Assembly (NCBI GenBank): GCA_023140455.1 | Contig: JAGLLQ010000031.1 | Span: forward strand, 1 to 7,288 | Reading direction: 5' to 3' | DNA length: 7,288 nt | From: Desulfobacteraceae bacterium | Lineage (GTDB): Bacteria; Desulfobacterota; Desulfobacteria; Desulfobacterales; Desulfobacteraceae | Shown: one piece after another, positions 1 through 6,000 of the stretch | How the letters are laid out: the number at the start of each line of letters is the position of its first letter | How positions within the stretch are numbered: position 1 is the stretch's first letter | Notes under the pieces: model-generated | The model's database searches: none | Seen by the model: only the letters and a program-made list of their open reading frames with translations | Told to the model about the DNA's origin: nothing | Position numbers and translations under genes: made by a program

Positions 1-330
1 GGAGAGCCTACCAGTTCAGGAAGTCGCAGTGACAATAATTCCAGCTTGGATAAATCTGAAATTGTTTCTATGGCAACACTCTCTTGATTGACAAGTAAAG
101 ACCTGTAATTAGTTGACCACCTTTTCGCTTCAATCTCAGATTTTGAGAAATATGGTTCAGGAAAACCGCCAAGCTGCAACAATTGAATAAGATCTTTCTC
201 TTTTGTAATGCCTAATTTTTTTATGGATAATGGGTGCAGACGCAGATGATGATATCGTCCCTGGAGGGGATCACCTGACTTGCGGAGAATATCCAGTCTT
301 GCACTCCCAGTAACCATAATAAGGAAGGGT
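1..330 (-). pseudogene. AAA+ ATPase of the DUF4143 type, N-terminally truncated and running off the left edge
   Basis: The minus strand is open from about 330 down to base 1 and gives about 110 residues without a stop. They begin PFLIMVTGSARLD, continue with GDPLQGRYHHLRLHPLS, then GGFPEPYF, and end DLSKLELLSLRLPELVGSP. This order matches the sensor-1 strand (V-T-G-S-A-R-L), the GRY..LHPLS segment, the GGFPEP segment and the start of the DUF4143 domain in the widespread ATPases often linked to toxin-antitoxin-like or mobile loci. The Walker A and Walker B parts, which should precede PFLIMVTGS, are absent. The DNA there instead encodes a transposase C-terminus on the other strand. An in-frame ATG exists at 354-356 inside the IS-derived DNA, but a product from it could not bind or hydrolyse ATP. 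The C-terminus lies beyond base 1. I call it a pseudogene from the missing catalytic half; the family assignment is fairly secure. Confidence 0.75.
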
Positions 331-474
331 TCAGCTCCAGAGGATTTTGCTGCCATACGCCATATTGCTTTGAATTTACTTCGGAATAACAAAACATTTA
401 AAGGTAGTGTTAAAACTAAAAGATTAAATGCTGCTATGGATGTAAAATATTTAGAGGCTGTCATGTTTAAGTAA
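319..474 (+). pseudogene. C-terminal fragment of an ISAs1-family (DDE) transposase
   Basis: The plus-strand frame reads IRKGSAPEDFAAIRHIALNLL, then RNNKTFKGSVKTKRLNAAMD, and ends VKYLEAVMFK with a TAA at 472-474. The string RKG-[NS]-A-P-E-[ND]-F-A followed by [IL]-R-H-I-A-L-N-L-L and a basic GS-K-K-R-x-x-A segment is the characteristic C-terminus of ISAs1-family transposases. A full-length member has about 370 residues, so only about one seventh remains. The frame stays open upstream to an ATG at 280, but those codons overlap the antisense ATPase and are not transposase sequence, so that ATG is not a real start. Confidence 0.75.
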
Positions 475-515
475 TTAATGCCAACACAAGAGAGATAGAT
501 ACTTTAGAATATTTA

Positions 516-530
516 CTTGCGTTGACCCTG
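516..530. repeat. probable right terminal inverted repeat of the ISAs1-family remnant
   Basis: The 15 bases CTTGCGTTGACCCTG end 56 bp after the transposase stop codon. Read inward as CAGGGTCAACGCAAG they resemble the outer ends of ISAs1-type elements, which commonly start with CAGGG. The partner left repeat is gone, so it cannot be confirmed by pairing within this window, and the assignment rests on position and resemblance. Confidence 0.4.
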
Positions 531-549
531 AAAATACCCTGGTTTTATA

Positions 550-578
550 TTGACAAACAACATTTTTTTTCTTACAAC
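550..578 (+). promoter_or_regulatory. probable sigma70 promoter of the Hint/Sel1 operon
   Basis: A perfect -35 hexamer TTGACA (550-555) is followed after 17 bp by TACAAC (573-578), which matches four of six -10 positions. Transcription would start near 585 and leave a leader of about 44 nt before the TTG start codon. The spacer contains a run of eight T (563-570). The promoter begins 20 bp after the presumed IS end, so the operon does not appear to be driven from inside the IS remnant. Confidence 0.5.
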
Positions 579-615
579 TGTGCATTATTATAAATGGTGA
601 CAGACCTTATATTTC

Positions 616-631
616 AAAGGGGATACTATTG
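616..631 (+). promoter_or_regulatory. ribosome binding site supporting a TTG start codon
   Basis: AAAGGGGA (616-623) lies 5 bp upstream of TTG at 629-631. No ATG or GTG is available near this Shine-Dalgarno sequence. Starting here gives a normal signal peptide with Lys at position 2 and a hydrophobic stretch from residue 4, so TTG is the best start. Confidence 0.7.
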
Positions 632-1471
632 AAAAATTTATTAGTATGTTTATTAGTGTGTTATATAGCTTTGGCATTTTTACCAGGTTGCAGTGAGAGG
701 CATAATGACCGTAATTGGACTATGGAGCACAGTAGAAAAGTTATGGAAAAAGATAAAGCAGACAAAGCGGCTTTTGGGAAACTGAGTAACGCTGATGTTA
801 AACGTATGAAAGCTATTGATAAGCAGATTGCAAGTGAGAAGCGCATGATGGCCCGCAATAGTGCTAAGATTAAAAAATTGAATGACTTGCCGTATTCGTA
901 TGAAGGTGAAGAGATGCGCAAAATTAAACAAGACAGGTATACCAAACATTTGGATGCCGCTATTTGTGATAATAGCAGAAGACAGAAAAGAATCGATAAA
1001 CTCGAATCAAAAAAGGCAGAAATTTTGAGGCAGGAATCAGCTTCTTGTTTTCCCGGTGAGACATTTATCCAGACAAAAGAAGGAAGGTTAAAACCAATCA
1101 TGCAAATCAAAGCGGGCGAAATGATAATGGCCTTTGATATAGGTTCACAAACCAATGTCCCAAGAAGAGTCCTTAAAGCTTACAAGGACACGAATAATCA
1201 CTATTATTTAATCAACAAAGCTATAAAGGCAACAGCATATGAAAGATTTCTGACAACCAATGGTTGGGAAAAAGTCATGAATTTAAAAAAAGGTGATATA
1301 ATCAAGACTAATCAAGGACTGGAAACCATTGACAGCCTGATTATTGAAAATGGTATTCTTGAAGTTTATAATCTTCAAGTGGAAGAATCCCACACATTCT
1401 ATGTTGCAGGTCAAGGTGACAAACTCTATCTCGTTCACAATACCAGCGGTGGTGGTAGCAGTGGTAAATAA
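629..1471 (+). CDS. exported, probably lipid-anchored protein with a C-terminal Hint (intein-like) domain
   Basis: This 280-residue protein starts with a signal peptide (residues 1-20: KNLLVCLLVCYIALAFLPG) followed by Cys21. L-P-G-C resembles a lipobox, but Pro at -2 is unusual, so lipidation is probable rather than certain; Ser22 would favour the outer membrane. Residues 25-137 are Lys/Arg/Glu-rich and helical, with coiled-coil-like stretches, and match no family I recognise. Residues 140-271 form a Hint domain: Cys140 opens block A (SCFPGETFIQTKEG, then IKAGE), block B is ATAYERFLTTNGW (201-213), then LKKGD (219-223), block F is VYNLQVEESHTFYV (246-259, His255), and block G is LVHN (268-271). 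The catalytic Cys1, penultimate His270 and terminal Asn271 are present, but the block B T-x-x-H motif reads T202-A-Y-E205, with Glu in place of His. Only nine residues (TSGGGSSGK) follow Asn271. Hint domains catalyse self-cleavage, splicing or ligation; which one occurs here is not evident. The Sel1 gene follows after 22 bp. The domain call is strong and the biological role unknown. Confidence 0.88.
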   Translation: MKNLLVCLLVCYIALAFLPGCSERHNDRNWTMEHSRKVMEKDKADKAAFGKLSNADVKRMKAIDKQIASEKRMMARNSAKIKKLNDLPYSYEGEEMRKIKQDRYTKHLDAAICDNSRRQKRIDKLESKKAEILRQESASCFPGETFIQTKEGRLKPIMQIKAGEMIMAFDIGSQTNVPRRVLKAYKDTNNHYYLINKAIKATAYERFLTTNGWEKVMNLKKGDIIKTNQGLETIDSLIIENGILEVYNLQVEESHTFYVAGQGDKLYLVHNTSGGGSSGK

Positions 1472-1493
1472 TATTGATTAATAAGGGAATCTA

Positions 1494-2282
1494 ATGAAAC
1501 GTATATTTATTTTATTTGTGGCATGCATAATTTTTTGTGTTTGTTCTGCTTCTGTTTTTAAAAATCCAGTGGGTCTTGTTGCCAACCAGAAAGCTGATGA
1601 CTACTATGACAGGAAAGATTACAAATCAGCTTTTATCAATTATAAAAAAGCTTCTGAACTCGGTATACCGGAAGCTCAATATTATTTGGCCAATATGTAT
1701 TTAGAGGGTAAAGGGTCAAAAAAAAATACAACAGAAGCAATAATATGGTTAGGAAAATCAGCCAATGGTGGGTTCGCCCCGGCACAAGTTTCCATGGGGC
1801 TTCATTATCAATTTGGTTCTGGTGTTTCAAAAGATTTATCCCGAGCCTATAAACTTTTTTTGCGTGCAGCTAAGGCTGGCGCGCCTGAAGGACAATACTT
1901 TCTGGCATTTTTTTTTGCTACAGGACAAGGTACTGCCAAGAGCAACAAAAAAGCTTTAAAATGGTTCAGAATAGCTAAATCAAATGGTTTTCCTGTACCT
2001 TCAAGTTTATTATCTCAAGCTGGAGTTGCATCAATTGGTAAGAAGGGATGGATAGGAACTGAAGAATCAAAAGAAAGTAAACTGGTTTGGCAGATACAGT
2101 CAAATTTAACAAAGCTTGGTTACAAACCTGGTCCTGTTGATGGCTTAATGGGCAAAAAGACTGATACTGCAATCAGGTTGTTTCAAGAGAAGAATGGACT
2201 GGTTATAGATGGCAAGCCGTCAGACTTGTTACTAATCAAGATTAAGAAAGTATATAATCCCAGTCACAACAAAAAACATTAA
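1494..2282 (+). CDS. exported Sel1-repeat protein with a C-terminal peptidoglycan-binding domain
   Basis: The 262-residue product begins with a Sec-type signal peptide (KRIFILFVACIIFCVCSAS, cleavage probably near residue 20). A degenerate helical pair (33-58) precedes three 36-residue Sel1 repeats at about 59-94, 95-130 and 131-166. These show the A-Q-x-x-L-x-x-x-Y-x-x-G-x-G and A-x-x-W-[FL]-x-x-A-A-x-x-G pattern. A linker (167-195) leads to a PG_binding_1-like domain (about 196-252: VWQIQSNLTKLGYKPGPVDG, then T-A-I-R-L-F-Q). Sel1 repeats are alpha/alpha solenoids that bind other proteins, and the C-terminal domain binds cell-wall peptidoglycan. The natural reading is a periplasmic scaffold fixed to the wall, with no enzyme domain visible. 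The start has AAGGGA 5 bp upstream. It lies 22 bp after the Hint gene on the same strand with no terminator between, so the two are almost certainly co-transcribed. Two 9-base homopolymers (A at 1718-1726, T at 1908-1916) occur in frame. Confidence 0.88.
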   Translation: MKRIFILFVACIIFCVCSASVFKNPVGLVANQKADDYYDRKDYKSAFINYKKASELGIPEAQYYLANMYLEGKGSKKNTTEAIIWLGKSANGGFAPAQVSMGLHYQFGSGVSKDLSRAYKLFLRAAKAGAPEGQYFLAFFFATGQGTAKSNKKALKWFRIAKSNGFPVPSSLLSQAGVASIGKKGWIGTEESKESKLVWQIQSNLTKLGYKPGPVDGLMGKKTDTAIRLFQEKNGLVIDGKPSDLLLIKIKKVYNPSHNKKH

Positions 2283-2336
2283 AACTATAATGCACTGGGG
2301 TTGCTATATTAATATCATATTGTAATGCATTGATTT

Positions 2337-2365
2337 AACCCATGCGGTGCCTGGTTCTCTTTTTT
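2337..2365 (+). terminator. possible Rho-independent terminator of the Hint/Sel1 operon
   Basis: An imperfect hairpin can form from AACCcA-tGC (2337-2345) and GC-c-TGGTT (2349-2356), with one bulged C, one mismatch and a three-base loop. CTCTTTTTT (2357-2365) follows. It lies 55 bp after the Sel1 stop codon and ahead of the convergent tRNA gene. The stem is weak, so this is only a candidate. Confidence 0.4.
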
Positions 2366-2409
2366 GGAGCATTCTTATGTAATTTATGGAGGCTTAGAGA
2401 GAAAAAACC

Positions 2410-2443
2410 AAAAAAGACTGATAAGTGAAAATACTTACCAGCC
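2410..2443 (-). terminator. Rho-independent terminator of the tRNA-Lys gene
   Basis: On the minus strand, 10 bp after the tRNA CCA end, GGCTGGTAAGT (2443-2433) pairs with ACTTATCAGTC (2426-2416) around a six-base loop (ATTTTC). The 11-bp stem contains two G-U wobbles and no mismatches, and six T follow (2415-2410). The wobbles pair only in minus-strand RNA, which fixes the direction. Confidence 0.78.
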
Positions 2444-2453
2444 TTAATATAAC

Positions 2454-2529
2454 TGGTGGGCCGTCAGGGACTCGAACCCGGGACCTATTGATTAAGAGTC
2501 AATTGCTCTACCAGTTGAGCTAACGGCCC
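2454..2529 (-). tRNA. tRNA-Lys, anticodon CTT
   Basis: The minus strand folds as a 76-nt cloverleaf. The acceptor stem is GGGCCGT/ACGGCCC, the D arm GCTC-AACTGGTA-GAGC, the anticodon arm ATTGA-CTCTTAA-TCAAT, the variable loop AGGTC, and the T loop TTCGAGT, followed by discriminator A and an encoded CCA. The anticodon is CTT (plus-strand bases 2494-2496), which reads the lysine codon AAG. The T stem CCGGG/CCCTG has a C-U mismatch at position 50-64. The gene stands alone with its own promoter and terminator, convergent with the Hint/Sel1 operon. Confidence 0.97.
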
Positions 2530-2553
2530 AATATTTTGTTGAAAACGAAAGAT

Positions 2554-2582
2554 AAAATACCAGCAAAAGCCAGATATGTCCA
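2554..2582 (-). promoter_or_regulatory. probable promoter of tRNA-Lys
   Basis: On the minus strand TGGACA (2582-2577, five of six -35 matches) and TATTTT (2559-2554, four of six -10 matches) are 17 bp apart. Transcription would start about 18 nt before the mature tRNA 5' end at 2529, a normal leader length for a solitary tRNA gene. Confidence 0.45.
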
Positions 2583-2994
2583 TCTTTTTTCGATTGAAGA
2601 AAATATGAAAAAAGTATATGAAAATAGATTGACCATTGAACAATAAATATTAATGTTTAGCTCAATGGCTTGTCCAGTGTAGTGCCTTGTATAACAAGTA
2701 ATTACATAGTTTCTGTATATCATACAATTGTGAAGGATATGTGTTCAAAGCTAATAATAATTTTTTTAATAAAGATGTATCCCTCAAAGATATGGTTGTA
2801 AATACGATTTGTTATTTATTTAAATAATGCTATGGCTTATGTCGATCTATATGGCTTGCACGACTGATTCGCCTATGATTGTTATAACTTTAAAAATCGT
2901 TCAGACACAAAAGAGTGTAAGCCATACATATCAGCACAGGGTTCTCATATTACTATTTTTATTACTACCTTATCAAAGTAAAATATTTAAAACC
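2583..2994. other. A+T-rich intergenic stretch with no credible gene
   Basis: About 400 bp between the tRNA promoter and the A2M promoter contain only short frames with no convincing ribosome binding site or recognisable product. I see no known riboswitch or ncRNA pattern. The one structured element is an inverted and direct repeat of TATGGCTT at 2831-2926, listed separately. The stretch is long compared with the tight spacing of the other genes here, so a small RNA or a decayed element cannot be excluded. Confidence 0.5.
2831..2926. repeat. TATGGCTTA inverted repeat with an internal direct copy
   Basis: TATGGCTTA (2831-2839) has an exact inverted copy TAAGCCATA (2918-2926), and TATGGCTT recurs directly at 2850-2857. 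The arms enclose about 78 bp. This could be a degenerate small transposable element, an RNA stem closing a long loop, or a protein-binding cluster. It may be chance in A+T-rich DNA. Confidence 0.35.
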
Positions 2995-3022
2995 TTGAAA
3001 TAATATTCAAATTTGCTAAATT
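2995..3022 (+). promoter_or_regulatory. possible sigma70 promoter of the A2M gene
   Basis: TTGAAA (2995-3000, five of six -35 matches) and TAAATT (3017-3022, four of six -10 matches) are 16 bp apart and would give a leader of about 40 nt. The -35 overlaps a small inverted repeat, TTGAA-N6-TTCAA (2995-3010), that could be an operator. Such matches are easy to find in A+T-rich DNA, so confidence is low. Confidence 0.35.
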
Positions 3023-3067
3023 AGGTTTTTACTGCTTAAGTATTTCTTACAAAGGAGAATATTCCAT

Positions 3068-6000
3068 ATGAACCGTATATCTATAATAATTCTAACCTGT
3101 ATTTTCAGTATTTTATTTTTTTCAAATTCAGCCTTTGCCTTTGATGAAGCAAAAGCAAAAAAAGACTATCAGGGAGCGAGATTTAAAGTCTCTGTCATAA
3201 AGGAAAGTCTTTATAAAAATGCTCCTGCAATAGAGGTTATGTTTACTGTTCCTTTAGCAAAAAAATATTTGAAAAAACATTATGTAACGCTTAAAAATGA
3301 TCAGGGTTCAGAATATTTCATTTTAAGTAAAGACCAGACTAAGGTTATTTTCCCATTTGTAACCCCTGATAAGTCTTATACGGTTGTTGTTCTGAGTGAA
3401 GTAAGAGATATAAACAATCAAAAGCTTGATTCAGGTGAAGTAAAGAATATTAAAACAAAAAAGATAAGCCCATATGTCAGTTTTACATCAAGTGGTCATA
3501 TTCTAAGTTCTTCAAGCCCAAAAAGGATTCCTGTTACCACTTTAAATATAAATGAAGTGGATATTGAATTTTTTGCCATTGACAGGGCAAAGATTTTTGA
3601 ATTTTTAAACAGGTTAGGCAAAACAGGAAGAGGTAATTATTATAGGATTAATGAAATAAGAAATTATGGAAAGCTTGTTCATTCAGGGCGCTTCGCATTA
3701 AACCCAAGAAAAAACCAACGAACAGAATATAATATTGAGCTTGACGGAATTAAAAGTTTATCTGAGCCCGGTCTTTATGCTGCTGTTATGAAGGAGCCCG
3801 GTACGTATAAATACAGATTTGAATACACATATTTTATGCATACAGATATTGGTCTGCATGCAAGACGTTATACTGATACTTTTGATGTTTATGCTCAAGA
3901 TATTACAACCGGTAAGCCTATTGATAATGTTCGCCTTGAATTGATTTCTTTGACAAGCAAGAATACAAAAACAAGTGAAGTCATCAGAACTGATAAAAAA
4001 GGGAAAGCACAATTTCATATTAAACCAGGGCAAAACTGTATTGTTGCCACAAAAGGGAATCAGTTTTCTATACTCAGATTGAACAATAGTGCTTTAGACC
4101 TTTCTGCACTTAAGAATGCTAAAACATCCCACAGTGAATATCAGATTTTTTCATGGGGCCCAAGAGATCTTTACAGGCCGTCTGAAACAGTTACAGTAAA
4201 CATGCTGGTTCGTGACTATGATGGAAGAATGGCACCGGAGGTTCCTCTTACCTGTACGATCTATAAACCTGACGGCAGCAGAGGTGTGAGTGAAGTAGTT
4301 TCTCCTTCCTTTAAAGGATTTTATCAGTTTGAATATAAAACAAGCACAACAAGCCAGACTGGGAAATATAAACTGCAAATGACATTTGCCAATTCGAACA
4401 AGGCAAATTATTTATTCCAGGTTGAGGAATTTCTGCCAGAACGCATGGATTTGGAACTTTTTGATGGAACTGAAGGGAAAAAATTACAGAAACAGATAAC
4501 ACAAAATATTTCAGTTCCGGTTAAATCTAATTACCTTTACGGAGCTCCTGCGTCTGATAATAAGGTTGATGGTGAAATCACAGCAATGATTGATTTGCAT
4601 CCATTTGAAGACCTTTCAACATTTTATTTTGGAGACCCCAAAGAAAAAATTGAATACAAACGGAAAAAATTCCAGGAAATAAATCTTGGTAAGGATGGAA
4701 CCGGAGTTCTCCAAATGATAAATCAATGGGGAAATATTAAATCACCGGTCAGGCTAAATATTAATGCAAGTGTTTATGAAAGCGGGGGCAGACCGATTAC
4801 ACGAAATGCTGTTATGACGCTTCTTGGTAATGATTGCTTTTTTGGTGTTGAACCCCAGTTTAAAGGGAAACCAGATTCCAATACAACGGTTGCTGTTAAA
4901 ATAGGATGTGTTGACTCTGAAGCAAGGTTTCTTAAAAACAAATCATTTGATCTTTCTTTGATAAGAAAGGATCGCAATTGGTTTTGGCAGTATAATGACA
5001 GCCAGGGCTGGCATTGGGAGTATGATGAAACACCGGTTGTTGTATTTTCAAAGTCTGTAAATATTGGCAACAAGGACACTGTCCTTGTAAACCTGCCTTT
5101 GAAATGGGGCAAATACCGTGTGGAAATAACAGATGGGAAGGCTTTAACAGGATATGAATTTGCTACTTCATGGTCATGGTGGGGCAATGCAACAGAAGAT
5201 AATGGACAAAAACCAGACCTGGTAAGTCTTGGATTTGACAAAACAACATACCAGCCCGGCGAGACAGCAAAGCTCGTTGTTAACCCGCCAGAAGATGGAT
5301 TGGCTCTTATTACTATTGAAAGCTCAAAAGGAGTTTTATACTCAAAATATGCTCAGGTTCAATCAAAAGGAACCACAATTGATATTAAGACAGACAGAAC
5401 CTGGAATCGTCATGACTTATACGCATCGGTAATGGTTATAAAACCGGGCGATATGAAAGAAACTCCAGCTCCGTCAAGGTCTTTTGGTATGATACATTTG
5501 CCTTTAAAGAGAAATAACAGGGTGTTGAATGTTACAATTGATGCACCTTTAAAAATAGAACCTAATAAAAAAATCAGTGCAAAAATAACACTAAATGCAG
5601 ATTATCCTCTGCCAAAAGAGACAAAAGTAATTGTTGCACTTGTTGATGTCGGCATATTGAATATTACCCGTTGTAAGACCCCTGATGCTGCATCTTATTT
5701 TTTCGGCCCGCGTCGATATAACGTGGATCTTTATGACAATTATGCTCAGATTATTGATAACCTTGGTCCTATAGCAGCTTCTCAGAGATTTGGAGGTGGG
5801 TTCAGGGAAGCCATGGCAAACCTTGCAAGAGGTGGAGATAAACCAAAGTCTGAAGTAATGATGGTTTCATTTTTTTCTAATCCCTTATCTCCTGATGAAA
5901 ATGGCCAGGTAATCGCAGATTTTGATTTACCTAATTTTAACGGCCAGCTTCGTTGGATGGTCATGGCCTTTGCTGATGAACAGTTTGGAAAAGTTGATAC

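Larger units (their letters stand above)
319..530 (+). mobile_element. 3' remnant of an ISAs1-family insertion sequence
   Basis: The segment holds the last ~50 codons of an ISAs1-type transposase, about 40 bp of non-coding sequence, and a terminal-repeat-like end at 516-530. The whole 5' part of the element, including its left end and the DDE catalytic core, is missing. The left boundary cannot be fixed exactly: bases 319-330 read as I-R-K-G of the transposase on the plus strand and as P-F-L-I of the ATPase on the minus strand. The likely history is an insertion followed by a deletion that removed most of the IS and the N-terminal half of the ATPase gene. The fragment cannot move by itself. 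Confidence 0.65.

Noticed and set aside
280..318. ATG at 280 as the start of an intact small gene reading through the transposase tail
   Set aside because: The first 13 codons are antisense to conserved ATPase sequence, and only the later part resembles a transposase; this is an accidental fusion frame.
661..1155. Minus-strand open frame of 164 codons opposite the Hint gene
   Set aside because: It is Leu/Ser/Ile-rich with no recognisable motif and lies fully antisense to a gene with a clear signal peptide and Hint blocks; a shadow frame.
1718..1916. A9 and T9 homopolymers in the Sel1 gene as phase-variation sites
   Set aside because: Both encode residues that fit the Sel1 repeats in frame, and such runs are expected in A+T-rich coding DNA; no evidence of switching.
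2520..2723. Minus-strand 67-codon frame upstream of the tRNA
   Set aside because: It ends inside the tRNA gene, covers the tRNA promoter, has no Shine-Dalgarno sequence, and its hydrophobic composition is what random A+T-rich DNA gives.
2739..2801. Possible 20-codon plus-strand peptide preceded by AAGGA
   Set aside because: The Shine-Dalgarno-like sequence is only one base from the ATG, there is no promoter, and the peptide shows nothing recognisable.
2530..3067. CRISPR array or known riboswitch in the long intergenic region
   Set aside because: There are no regularly spaced repeats, and I recognise no riboswitch core; only the TATGGCTTA copies stand out.
4774..5241. Minus-strand open frame of 155 codons inside the A2M gene
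   Set aside because: Antisense to well conserved A2M sequence, no ribosome binding site or family resemblance; a shadow frame.
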